Of a stretch of 38,722 nucleotides of DNA, positions 23,097 to 31,476 are shown piece by piece. How positions within the stretch are numbered: the first letter of the stretch is position 1; the number at the start of each line of letters is the position of its first letter. The translations under genes were made by a program, and so were the position numbers. The DNA is from Acidobacteriota bacterium (GTDB taxonomy: Bacteria > Acidobacteriota > JAAYUB01): assembly GCA_017996395.1 (NCBI GenBank), contig JAGOHA010000021.1, positions 1 to 38,722 on the forward strand. Reading direction: 5' to 3'. The notes under the pieces were generated by a model. It was not told where the DNA came from and did not search any database. It was given only the letters and a program-made list of their open reading frames with translations.

Positions 23097-24167
23097 TTAC
23101 GGGCGTCGGTCCGCGGTGGAAACGTCCGTTTGGACAGGTTGCCCAACCGGTTGCACCATCTGGGCGCGGTGGGGCGCCAGAGTGTTCTCGCGGTAGGCGT
23201 GGCGGCCCCAGCCCATGCACAGCACCGTGACCGAGATCAGGGCGACGACGGCCCAGAACCTCCGGCCCACGCCCGTGTCCGGCCCCCGCAGCTCCCGCCC
23301 GATCTGGTGCATGGCCACCAGGGCGAACGCAAGGCCGGCGGTGAAGATCCCCGCCAGTTCCCAGGTCACCCCGTGCCACGGCAGGGTGAAGAAATTGAGG
23401 GGTCCCAGCGCCAGTTGCGCGAGCGAGGCGACGAGCGCCAGGCGGTAGCCGAAGCGGAGCAGTTCCGGTCGGGTGAAGCCGGGCACGCGCTCGGCGGCCG
23501 GGTAGGCGGGCCGCCGCATCCAGCCCACGAGGAACAGCCCGGTGGCCGCGAGCGTCGCGCAGACGAAGTGCAGGTAACGGGGCAGCACGTTGGGCAGGAG
23601 CGCGGCGCTCCAGAAGCCGCGGACGCCGCTCCAGCGCTCCGGAAAGAGCATCAGGTTCACGTTGGTCAGGAAGACGAGGGGCACCAGCAGGAGCAGGGCC
23701 ACCGCCAGCCCCAGCACGCCCAGCCGGAGCGCCGGCCGGCGGGACAATTGCTCCCAGCGGTACTTGTGGAGGTACAGCAGCAGGAAGGCGGCGATGAGAA
23801 TGGGCACGAGGCTGATCCACATCCGGCCCGTGAGCACGGTGGCCGGGTAGAAGAAAACGGGATACAGCGTGTTGATGGCCAGCAGCGGCGCCACCCCCAG
23901 CACCACCGCCAGGCTCTTGTTCACGGTGACGGTGGCAGCCACGGCGCGCGCCAGCCCGAGGTAGCGCGCCTCGCGCCGGCCGCGCAACTCCGCCCACAGG
24001 GTCAGGAGCGCGCCGCCCAGGAGCAGGTCCACGAACAGGATGTGCGCCAGGAAGGCCAGCACCAGGATGGCGGCGAGCGCAACGGCCGGCAGGGGGAGGG
24101 GCAAGGGGATGTCCCGCAGCAAGGGTTCGGTTTGGGCCATGAAGAGTATGGTGGCGAGGACAGCCAT
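23097..24167 (-). CDS. CydB-like membrane subunit of the bd-type complex
   Basis: This 356-residue protein has about nine hydrophobic segments and no extramembrane domain. It is the immediate downstream neighbour of the cytochrome bd-like subunit I with cytochrome c domain, so it is most likely the second subunit; sequence resemblance to classical CydB is weak. ATG 24167 is preferred because GGAAGG lies at proper distance; a GTG at 24173 overlapping the previous stop is the alternative. A heme role cannot be assigned. Confidence 0.7.
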   Translation of the reverse strand: MAVLATILFMAQTEPLLRDIPLPLPLPAVALAAILVLAFLAHILFVDLLLGGALLTLWAELRGRREARYLGLARAVAATVTVNKSLAVVLGVAPLLAINTLYPVFFYPATVLTGRMWISLVPILIAAFLLLYLHKYRWEQLSRRPALRLGVLGLAVALLLLVPLVFLTNVNLMLFPERWSGVRGFWSAALLPNVLPRYLHFVCATLAATGLFLVGWMRRPAYPAAERVPGFTRPELLRFGYRLALVASLAQLALGPLNFFTLPWHGVTWELAGIFTAGLAFALVAMHQIGRELRGPDTGVGRRFWAVVALISVTVLCMGWGRHAYRENTLAPHRAQMVQPVGQPVQTDVSTADRRP

Positions 24168-24169
24168 GG

Positions 24170-25612
24170 TCACACCCCCTTCCGCGGGGCGGCTGGCACC
24201 GGTGCCGGCAGCCGGCGGGACGGGTTGACGGCGACGCCGGCGTCCTGGGCGCCAGGTGGCGGTTCGGGCCGGCGGTCCACGGCCTGGACGTAGGCGACGA
24301 GGGCGTCCAGCTCGGCGGAATTACCGGGGAACGGCGGCATAAAGTACCACGCCTTATGCATGCGCAGGATGTAGTCCCGCATGTCGGCGACGCCCATCGT
24401 CTGGCCGGGCGGAGCGAGGCGACGGAACTTGTCGGTTACCGAATTGATGCCGGTGACGGTGTGGCAGCGGCTGCAAGCGATCATGAACACGTCGCGCCCG
24501 GCGGCGAGGCGGTGGGCGCCGGGGGCGGCGAAGGCGGCGTGGGGCAGCACGCCGTCGCGCTGATAGAGCGGGTATTCCGCAACCCGCAAGCCGTTGGCGT
24601 ACATGTAATCCTTGATGACGTACGGCTTGCGGATGAATTCCCGCACTCGCTCGAAGCTGCCCACGAAAAACGCCAGGCACAGGATGGGCACGACGGCCGC
24701 CGCCCGCGGCAGCCAGCGCGGCAGGGCAAAGCCCCACAGCGCCACCGCGGCGGCCGCGACCAGCGACCCTGCGATGATCGCCACCAGGGAATCGTACCAC
24801 TGGCTGAAGACCAGCGTGGACACGGCGGTGGGCATGTTGCGCATCATCTCTCCGGGGATCACCGCGCGGTAGACGAACGCTCCCACCGCGGTAAGCGGCG
24901 CCCAGACCAGCAGCCAGAGCGCGGCGTAGCGGACCGCCGGCCAGCGGACGGAGCTGTCCCGGCCGGTGAGCAGCGTCGCCAGGAGCAACCCCACCGCCCC
25001 GCCCATCATCATGGCCAGGGCGGTGCGGAAATAGAGTTGCGGAATGTAGATGGGATTGGCGAAGCCGCTGAGGAAAGTCCGGGCGACCGGCCACGCTCCG
25101 GGGTCCATCATGAAGCCGAGGATGGCCACGATGATGGCCATGGTCAGCCAGGAGAAGGCGCTCAGCGCAGCGCCGAAGTGGATATGCCGGCGCTTGGCGG
25201 CGTCGGAGTCGTTGGAACGGCGCCAGCTGTAGTAGTAGAGGATGACAAATACCACCTCGAGCACGAAGACGATCCACTCGGTGAACCAGGCGCCGAAGAA
25301 CACCCGGATCAGGCTGCCGATGGCATCCGGGTTGACCAGGGCGGTGGAGAGCCAGATCCCGACGCCGGTGAGCGCGCCCACGGTGGTGGTCAGCACGAAA
25401 CAGACGGCCATCATCCGGCGCGCCAGATCATCCCACGCCCGGGCCGCCTCGGGGTCGTCCTGACGGCGGCGGAATCCCAGGTACTCGATGAAGGTGATAA
25501 ATGGGATGAAACCCACCGCCAGCGCGTGGTTGACGAGGACGTGAACCACCGCGATCACAGCGATGAGCATCCGGTTGCCCAGCCAATCCAGATGGAAGAT
25601 TGGAAAATCCAT
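24170..25612 (-). CDS. Cytochrome bd-type subunit I with C-terminal cytochrome c domain
   Basis: Starting at ATG 25612, the 480-residue protein has about nine membrane segments and a C-terminal soluble domain. His24 (AVVHVLVNH) fits the heme b595/d-site histidine of CydA, and Glu112 and Glu119 (FTEWIVFVLEVVF) match the conserved CydA glutamates. The low-spin heme b558 histidine position reads FRTALA (Arg196) instead of FHT, so that ligand appears lost. The end carries CSRCH (Cys380, Cys383, His384) and a distal Met425 in WYFMPPFPG, a class I cytochrome c. No quinol-binding Q-loop signature is seen. This resembles the non-quinol, cytochrome-c-bearing branches of the bd superfamily, so electrons may come from a c-type donor. 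Reaction (oxygen reduction or something else) is not proven. Confidence 0.8.
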   Translation of the reverse strand: MDFPIFHLDWLGNRMLIAVIAVVHVLVNHALAVGFIPFITFIEYLGFRRRQDDPEAARAWDDLARRMMAVCFVLTTTVGALTGVGIWLSTALVNPDAIGSLIRVFFGAWFTEWIVFVLEVVFVILYYYSWRRSNDSDAAKRRHIHFGAALSAFSWLTMAIIVAILGFMMDPGAWPVARTFLSGFANPIYIPQLYFRTALAMMMGGAVGLLLATLLTGRDSSVRWPAVRYAALWLLVWAPLTAVGAFVYRAVIPGEMMRNMPTAVSTLVFSQWYDSLVAIIAGSLVAAAAVALWGFALPRWLPRAAAVVPILCLAFFVGSFERVREFIRKPYVIKDYMYANGLRVAEYPLYQRDGVLPHAAFAAPGAHRLAAGRDVFMIACSRCHTVTGINSVTDKFRRLAPPGQTMGVADMRDYILRMHKAWYFMPPFPGNSAELDALVAYVQAVDRRPEPPPGAQDAGVAVNPSRRLPAPVPAAPRKGV

Positions 25613-25707
25613 GCCGGCCCCCGCAGGTGTTGATGGACCGATTGTAGGCGATCTTATCCCGATCATCAAGAAATCGTGAATGACCGATAGGATCGGCGCG
25701 ATCGAGT

Positions 25708-25758
25708 CGGCGAATCGGCGAGTCGGCGAACCAGCGAAACGGCTAAACGGTGAATCGG
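25708..25758. repeat. Degenerate 8-bp tandem repeat
   Basis: Six consecutive octamers, CGGCGAAT, CGGCGAGT, CGGCGAAC, CAGCGAAA, CGGCTAAA and CGGTGAAT, followed by CGG, keep an exact 8-base period. It lies in the 589-base gene-free interval between the divergent oxidase-like and sulfatase operons. The rest of that interval has an AT-rich patch (25759-25810), a 14-base direct repeat (TCCGATGTCCGAAT type, near 25887) and the CATCAAC-rich element listed next. Confidence 0.7.
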
Positions 25759-25921
25759 ATGTTTATTGGTTATCGCTGACTGTTTATATCTTATTGATTA
25801 TTTGGAGTGCGATCAGTGGGGTGCCGGATTGAGAATATTGGGGAGTTGGGAGCTGGAGACGAGGACCCAGAACCAAGGTCCCAGGTCCGATGTCCGAATT
25901 CCGATGTCCGCATCGCGGGAA

Positions 25922-26010
25922 CGAGCCGCTAGCCTCGAGTCTCGAGCCTCGATTACGATGACGGTTCCGACTTACGAACGCGAACGATCAACCATCAACC
26001 ATCAACCGTT
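25922..26010. repeat. CTCGAG/CATCAAC intergenic repeat, copy upstream of the sulfatase operon
   Basis: The element starts with CGAGCCGCTAGCCTCGAGTC and contains CTCGAGCCTCGAT, then GATTACGATGACG and three tandem CATCAAC-type units. A second copy in the same orientation occupies 30005-30106 on the far side of the sulfatase-maturase pair, with the first ~30 bases identical but for one position. Non-coding on both strands. Confidence 0.65.
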
Positions 26011-26201
26011 CCCAAACCTGGGAGATCAAACATCAAACCTTCATCAAACGCCTGACGGTGGGAGAATCCCCTTGCAACCGTCACCTGATTCAAATACATT
26101 CAATTTGTTTGACCAATCACTCAGATCGAGGATCAACGGGCCGGTTCCATCCACTCCCGCATTCGCCCGGGGGACAGCCACGTGTGCAGAGGAGGATCAC
26201 C

Positions 26202-28637
26202 ATGAGACAGACAGCCCGGGAATTCCGCCGTCATACGGCGTGGACGGCCATGGGTTTGACCGTTATGGGCTGCGGCCCGCTCGGCGGTGCGGCATCCGCG
26301 CAGGATGTTCTCCCTGCCCCGCCGGCGCCGTTCAAAGGCCAGGTCGGGCTGAGCGTGAAGGACTCCCGCTCCGACTTCCCCCAGCCCATCCAGGCTCCGA
26401 AGGGGGCGCCCAACGTCGTCCTGGTGATCCTGGACGACGTCGGCTTCGGCGCTACGAGCACGTTCGGGGGTCCCTGCGAGACGCTCACCCTGGACCGGCT
26501 GGCCAACAACGGTCTGCGCTACAACCAGTTCCACACCACGGCCCTCAGCTCGCCCACCCGCGCGGCGCTGCTCACCGGCCGCAACCATCACTCGGTGCAC
26601 ACCGGGGTGATCATGGAGCAGGCCACGGGTTTCCCCGGCTACAACAGCCAGATGGGGAAGGACACTGCGACCGTGGCCGAGATCCTCCGGCAGCGGGGCT
26701 GGAACACCGCCTGGTTCGGCAAGAATCACAACGTGCCCGACTGGCAGAACAGCCAGGCGGGACCCTTCGACCTGTGGCCGACGGGCTTGGGATTCGAGCA
26801 CTTCTTCGGTTTCGTCGGCGCCGAGACCAACCAGTGGCGCCCGGCGGCCTACGAAGGGACCACCCCGGTGGAACCTTACCTCGGCCGGCGGGATTACCAC
26901 TTCGATGACGACATCGCCGACCGGGCGATCCGCTGGGTGCGCAACCAGAAGGCTGTGGCGCCGGACAAGCCGTTCTTCCTCTACTACGCCCCCGGCGCCA
27001 CGCACTCCCCCCACCATCCCCGCCCGGAATGGATCGCCCGGTACAAGGGCCGCTTCGACCAGGGCTACGACCGCATGCGGGAGGAGACCTTCGCCCGCCA
27101 AAAGGCGCTCGGCGTGGTCCCCGCCGACACCCGGCTGACGGCGCCGCACCCGGACGTCCCGAAGTGGGACACCCTCAGTCTCGAGCAGCAGCGGCTCTAC
27201 GCCGACATGATGGAAATCTACGCGGGCTACCTCTCCCAGACAGACCACAACGTCGGTCGGGTCCTGGACGCCATCGAGGCGCTCGGCCAGCTCGACAACA
27301 CGCTGGTCATCTACATCGCGGGGGACAACGGCGCCAGCGACGAGGGGTTATTCCAGGGGTGCCTCAACGAACTCGCCACCCTCAATGGCGTCGAGGAAGA
27401 CCTCCAGGAGGTGCTCCGGCACCGGGACGACCTGGGCACGTGGAAAAGCCACAACCACTATCCCATCGGCTGGGCCCACGCCATGAACACTCCTTTCCAG
27501 TGGGCGAAACAAATCGCCTCGCACTTCGGCGGCACCCGCAACGGGATGGTGATTTCGTGGCCCGCCCGGATCAGGGACCGGGGCGGCATCCGGAACCAGT
27601 GGCACCATGTGATCGACATCGTGCCCACCGTCCTGGACGCGTGCGCCCAGGCGGCGCCGGCCACCGTCAACGGCGTGGCCCAGAAACCCATGGAAGGCGT
27701 GAGCATGGTGTATACCCTCGACAACCCGAAGGCGCCGTCGGCCCGCCGGACGCAGTATTTCGAGATGTTCGGCAACCGGGCCATCTACCACGACGGGTGG
27801 GTCGCCTGCACCACGCCGCACCTGGCCCCCTGGCAGGATTCCATGATGACGGCCGAGGTGGACGTGATCAGCGGCTACCGGTGGGAACTCTACAACCTCG
27901 CGCACGATTTCAGCGAGGCGGTCGACCTGGCGGAGAAGGAGCCGGCCCGGCTCGAGGAGCTCAAGCTTCTCTTTTATGCCGAGGCCGCCCGGCACAACGT
28001 GCTGCCGTTGGACGACAGCAAGATCATCCGGCTCAACCCCTCCATCCGGCCCAGCCTCCGGCGGGGCCGCGACGAGTTCGTCTACGGCGGCCCCGTGAGG
28101 CGCATCCCGGAAGGGAGCGCGCCCAACGTGAAGAACCGGGACTTCCATATCCGCGTCGAGGTGGAGTTGTCCACGGGGCGGGAGCAGGGGGTCCTGGTGA
28201 CCCAGGGCGGCCTCAGCGGCGGGTACGCCCTGCTGATGACCGACGGCAAGCCCACGTTCCACTACAACAACCTGGACATCGCCCATTTCGACATCGCCGC
28301 GCCCGAGTCCTTGGCGCCGGGCCGCCACACCATCGAGTTCGACTTCACATACGACGGCGGAGGCTTCGGCAAGGGCGGCGCCGGGATCCTCCGGGTGGAC
28401 GGCCAGCCCGCCGCCCAAGGGCGCATCGAGTCCACCATCCCCATTCGGGTCTCGCTGGATGAGACCTTCGACATCGGCGAGGATACCGGCACGCCGGTGA
28501 ACCTGTCCTACGACGTGCCCCACCGCTTTTCCGGGCAGCTCGGGCAGGTGGTGTTCCGGCTGGGCGAGGCGGCGATGAGTTTCGAGGATCTGCTGGAGAT
28601 CCTCCGGAAGCGGCATCAGGAACAGCTCAGAGAATAA
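26202..28637 (+). CDS. Ser-type arylsulfatase family enzyme, exported
   Basis: The 811-residue protein starts at ATG 26202 after GGAGGA, with a signal peptide ending near GAASA. The N-terminal sulfatase domain has metal ligands in ILDDVGFG (Asp78-Asp79) and the activation motif SSPTRAALLTGR, where Ser116 occupies the C/S-x-P-x-R position that is converted to formylglycine. Other core motifs are WFGKNHNVPDW, GATHSPHH and GDNGASDEG. After ~620 the protein adds a ~190-residue C-terminal beta-rich region. The Ser form requires a radical-SAM maturase, which is encoded 3 bp downstream. Substrate sulfate ester is unknown; similarity is to atsA-like arylsulfatases. Confidence 0.92.
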   Translation: MRQTAREFRRHTAWTAMGLTVMGCGPLGGAASAQDVLPAPPAPFKGQVGLSVKDSRSDFPQPIQAPKGAPNVVLVILDDVGFGATSTFGGPCETLTLDRLANNGLRYNQFHTTALSSPTRAALLTGRNHHSVHTGVIMEQATGFPGYNSQMGKDTATVAEILRQRGWNTAWFGKNHNVPDWQNSQAGPFDLWPTGLGFEHFFGFVGAETNQWRPAAYEGTTPVEPYLGRRDYHFDDDIADRAIRWVRNQKAVAPDKPFFLYYAPGATHSPHHPRPEWIARYKGRFDQGYDRMREETFARQKALGVVPADTRLTAPHPDVPKWDTLSLEQQRLYADMMEIYAGYLSQTDHNVGRVLDAIEALGQLDNTLVIYIAGDNGASDEGLFQGCLNELATLNGVEEDLQEVLRHRDDLGTWKSHNHYPIGWAHAMNTPFQWAKQIASHFGGTRNGMVISWPARIRDRGGIRNQWHHVIDIVPTVLDACAQAAPATVNGVAQKPMEGVSMVYTLDNPKAPSARRTQYFEMFGNRAIYHDGWVACTTPHLAPWQDSMMTAEVDVISGYRWELYNLAHDFSEAVDLAEKEPARLEELKLLFYAEAARHNVLPLDDSKIIRLNPSIRPSLRRGRDEFVYGGPVRRIPEGSAPNVKNRDFHIRVEVELSTGREQGVLVTQGGLSGGYALLMTDGKPTFHYNNLDIAHFDIAAPESLAPGRHTIEFDFTYDGGGFGKGGAGILRVDGQPAAQGRIESTIPIRVSLDETFDIGEDTGTPVNLSYDVPHRFSGQLGQVVFRLGEAAMSFEDLLEILRKRHQEQLRE

Positions 28638-28640
28638 TCG

Positions 28641-29951
28641 GTGAAACAAACCGGGGATAATCGGACACCCGCGCAGCCGGACGGCGTCCCGCAAGGCCTC
28701 CACGTGGTGGTCAAGCCCGTGGGGCCCGCCTGCAACCTCGACTGCGCGTACTGCTTCTACCTCGAAAAAAAGGCGCTGTTCGCCCCCGCCGAGACGTACC
28801 GGATGTCCGAGCCGGTTCTCTCCGCCCTCATCGCCAACTATGTCCGCAGCCAACCCACGCCGGAGGTGGAGTTCGTCTGGCAGGGCGGGGAGCCGACCCT
28901 GCTCGGGATCGACTTCTTCAGGCGGGTGGTGGAGATTCAAAAGCGCTTCGCGAAGCGGAAGCGGATCACCAACTCGATCCAGACCAACGGCACCCTGCTC
29001 ACCGACCGGTGGTGCGCGTTTCTCCGGGAGAACAACTTTACGGTGGGCCTCAGCCTCGACGGCCCGCGGGAGATCCACGATCGCTACCGGCGCGACCGAG
29101 AAGGCCGCGGCACCTTCGACGCGGTGATGCGGGGGCTGGAGTTCCTCAAGAAACACGGCGTCGAATACAATGTTCTGGCGTGCGTCGCCCGGGAGACGGC
29201 ATTACAACCGCTGGCGGTTTACCGTTTCTTGCGGGACCAGGGCGTGGAGTTCATCCAGTTCACCCCGGTGGTGGAACGCTTGGCCGACGGCGACACTGCG
29301 GCGCAAGGGCTCCGGCTGGCGGGATTCGCCTCGCCGGAGGCGGCCGCCGGCCCGGCGGCGGTCACCCCCTGGTCCGTCCTCCCGGAGGCGTACGGCGACT
29401 TCCTGATCGCCGTCTACGAGGAGTGGGTCCGCCACGACGTGGGCGCCGTGTTCGTGATGAACTTCGAGTGGGCGCTCGGCGCCTGGGTCGGCAACCCGTC
29501 GCCGGTCTGCGTCCACGCGGCGCAGTGCGGCCGCACGCTGGCTGTGGAGCATGACGGCGACGTCTACGCCTGCGATCACGGGGTGTACCCGCAGTTTAAA
29601 CTTGGGAACGTCCTGACCGACCGCCTCGTTGACCTGGCGGAACGCTCCCGCCGCTCCGGGTTCGGGGTCCGGAAGGAAACCGCGCTGCCGCTCCAGTGCC
29701 GGGAATGCGAGGTGTTGGCGGCATGCCGGGGCGGATGCCCCAAGCACCGCTTCGCCGAGTCCGGCCGTGGCGAACCCGGGCTGCACTACCTCTGCGAGGG
29801 GTACCGGAAATTCTTCCGCCACATCCGCAAGTACCTGCGGGCCATAACGCAGCTCCTGGAGCACGGATACCCGGCCGCCATGGTGATGCAGGCGCTGGAC
29901 CGCCCTCTGCTCCTCCGGGCTGCCTCCGACCCCGCCCGGGATCCGTCGTAG
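28641..29951 (+). CDS. Anaerobic sulfatase-maturating enzyme (radical SAM)
   Basis: The 436-residue protein begins at a GTG three bases after the sulfatase stop, indicating coupling. Cys31-x3-Cys35-x2-Cys38 (CNLDCAYC) binds the SAM-cleaving cluster. VWQGGEPTLLG and QTNGTLL are family motifs, and the C-terminal SPASM region (CVHAAQCG, YACDHGV, CRECEVLAACRGGCPKH, LCEG) supplies two auxiliary clusters. AtsB/anSME enzymes convert the sulfatase Ser or Cys to formylglycine before export without oxygen. The neighbour with a Ser motif is the obvious client. Confidence 0.93.
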   Translation: MKQTGDNRTPAQPDGVPQGLHVVVKPVGPACNLDCAYCFYLEKKALFAPAETYRMSEPVLSALIANYVRSQPTPEVEFVWQGGEPTLLGIDFFRRVVEIQKRFAKRKRITNSIQTNGTLLTDRWCAFLRENNFTVGLSLDGPREIHDRYRRDREGRGTFDAVMRGLEFLKKHGVEYNVLACVARETALQPLAVYRFLRDQGVEFIQFTPVVERLADGDTAAQGLRLAGFASPEAAAGPAAVTPWSVLPEAYGDFLIAVYEEWVRHDVGAVFVMNFEWALGAWVGNPSPVCVHAAQCGRTLAVEHDGDVYACDHGVYPQFKLGNVLTDRLVDLAERSRRSGFGVRKETALPLQCRECEVLAACRGGCPKHRFAESGRGEPGLHYLCEGYRKFFRHIRKYLRAITQLLEHGYPAAMVMQALDRPLLLRAASDPARDPS

Positions 29952-30004
29952 GGGCAGCTATCCTCACACCGCTCGATCAGCGGCAGGCGCAACGGAAAAT
30001 GGAT

Positions 30005-30106
30005 CGAGCCGCCAGCCTCGAGTCTCGAGCCTCGATCCGCGAGTTTCGATTACGAGCACGATTACGATGACGATTACGACTGACGAGCACGAAGGATCAA
30101 CCATCA
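30005..30106. repeat. CTCGAG/CATCAAC intergenic repeat, copy downstream of the sulfatase operon
   Basis: It opens with CGAGCCGCCAGCCTCGAGTC, near-identical to 25922-25951. It then expands into repeated CGATTACGA / CGAGCACGA words (30048-30092) and ends with GGATCAACCATCAAC, as in the upstream copy. It reaches the stop codon of the convergent homocitrate-synthase-like gene. Confidence 0.65.
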
Positions 30107-31306
30107 ACTGTCGATTGACGCCATGACGCACTCCGGCGCTTCGGACCGGGGAGTGGTGGGAACGCTGTCGGCGCCGGCGACGCAGCGGACGATGAGGGCG
30201 AGTTCCTCCACATCCACCGCACGTCCGCCCTGACCGGCGGCCTTGACGGCCTGGAGCACGTTCCGGGCCAGGTCGTCGTCCGCGGCCACGCCGATCCGGT
30301 CCAGGCCGTGGCGCACCGCGGCCAGCCCCGACATGTGGCCGAGGGCCACCTCGGCCCGCCGGCCCACCAGCTCCGGCGACAGACTGGCGTAATGGCCGTT
30401 GTGGACCAGGGCGGCCCGGACGTGGCCGCCGGCGCAGTGGGTGAAGGCGTAGCGGCCGGTCACGGGAAAATGCGCCGGCACCGGCCGCCGGGCGGCGCGG
30501 CTCACCAGGCGGTAAAGGGCCGGCAGCCGGGTCAGGTCCCAGCGGCCGTCGCCGCCGAAGTCGCCGGCCAGCACCGCCAGGAGCTGGCCCAGGTCCACGA
30601 TGCCGGCCCGCTCGCCCAGACCCAGCACCGAGGCGTCGACGATGTCGGCGCCGGCGCGGACGCCGTCCAGGGCGTTGGCCAGGGCGAGGCCGCGGTCGTT
30701 GTGGCAATGGACGGCGATGAGCGGATGCGCGTCCCGCGCCGCCAGACCGTCGCGGACGCGGCGGACCATGTCGTGCATGTTGCGGGGCGTGCCCGGCACC
30801 AGGCAGCCGGTGGTGTCGGCGATGCTGACGATGTCGGCGCCGGCGCGTACCGCCTCGGCGGCCGCGATGACGACGTGGCGCAGGGGGCTGCGCACGGCGT
30901 CCTCGGGGGTGAACCGGATGAGCAGGCCGGGCCGCTGTGCGCGGGCCCGCGCCACCGCGACGGCGATGCGGTCGACGGCCTGGACCAGGCTGAGTCCCTG
31001 GTCCGCCAGCCGCGCGGGGGCGACGCAGAAATAGATACCGAGGAAATCGACACCGCAGGCCAGCGCCGCGTCGATATCGCCGGCCAGGGCCCGGGCGTGG
31101 GCGCCGATCCGGGTCGGCAGGCCGGCGCCGGCCAGCAGGGCCACCGACTGGCGGATCTCGGGGGTGACCACCGGATGGCCGGCCTCGATGATGTCCACGC
31201 CCACGGCGGCCAGGGCCTCGGCCACCGCCAGGCGCACGTGCGCGGGGAAGGCGACGCCGGGTGACTGCTCCCCCTCCCGCAAGGTGGAATCCAGGATGCG
31301 AACCAT
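30104..31306 (-). CDS. Homocitrate/isopropylmalate synthase-family enzyme
   Basis: This 400-residue DRE-TIM metallolyase starts at ATG 31306 behind a strong GGGGAGGT site. STLREGEQ (7-14), TPEDAVRS (133-140), the metal-binding HCHND (His200-His202) and GLGERAG (229-235) are present. STLREGEQ and GERAG-I-DLG resemble homocitrate synthases of the Lys20/NifV branch slightly more than LeuA. A usual [KE]-[AS]-G-[IM]-H site reads HCAGGH, so the active-site edge is altered. The C-terminal regulatory domain of LeuA is absent. It would condense acetyl-CoA with a 2-oxoacid; which one is unknown. No partner dehydratase or dehydrogenase is nearby. Confidence 0.82.
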   Translation of the reverse strand: MVRILDSTLREGEQSPGVAFPAHVRLAVAEALAAVGVDIIEAGHPVVTPEIRQSVALLAGAGLPTRIGAHARALAGDIDAALACGVDFLGIYFCVAPARLADQGLSLVQAVDRIAVAVARARAQRPGLLIRFTPEDAVRSPLRHVVIAAAEAVRAGADIVSIADTTGCLVPGTPRNMHDMVRRVRDGLAARDAHPLIAVHCHNDRGLALANALDGVRAGADIVDASVLGLGERAGIVDLGQLLAVLAGDFGGDGRWDLTRLPALYRLVSRAARRPVPAHFPVTGRYAFTHCAGGHVRAALVHNGHYASLSPELVGRRAEVALGHMSGLAAVRHGLDRIGVAADDDLARNVLQAVKAAGQGGRAVDVEELALIVRCVAGADSVPTTPRSEAPECVMASIDS

Positions 31307-31308
31307 CG

Positions 31309-31368
31309 TTACCTCCCCGCCGGCGCCGCGGCGGCAGACCGGCTGCTGAACAGATGAACGTCAATCAT
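31309..31368 (-). CDS. Possible 19-codon leader ORF before the synthase gene
   Basis: An ATG at 31368 follows GGGAGGTTGCCC, a good ribosome-binding site. It reads 19 codons (MIDVHLFSSRSAAAAPAGR) to a TAA that sits between the next gene's GGGGAGG site and its ATG. Such placement suggests translational coupling or a leader peptide. There is no run of leucine or lysine codons, so classical attenuation is not indicated. It could also be chance. Confidence 0.35.
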   Translation of the reverse strand: MIDVHLFSSRSAAAAPAGR

Positions 31369-31420
31369 GGGCAACCTCCCATCGCGAAGCTGGGGGCCAG
31401 TGTAGGGCCGTAAATCGGCG

Positions 31421-31443
31421 AAATATAATTTTTGGTTATATTT
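31421..31443. promoter_or_regulatory. Perfect inverted repeat in the divergent promoter region
   Basis: AAATATAA (31421-31428) and TTATATTT (31436-31443) are perfect reverse complements around a 7-base spacer, inside an AT-rich patch between two divergent genes in an otherwise GC-rich region. TATAGT at 31457-31462 could be a -10 element for the rightward gene. A dimeric repressor operator controlling both genes is a reasonable reading. Confidence 0.5.
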
Positions 31444-31476
31444 GACTAAAAAAGAATATAGTGTTAATTATTTAAC

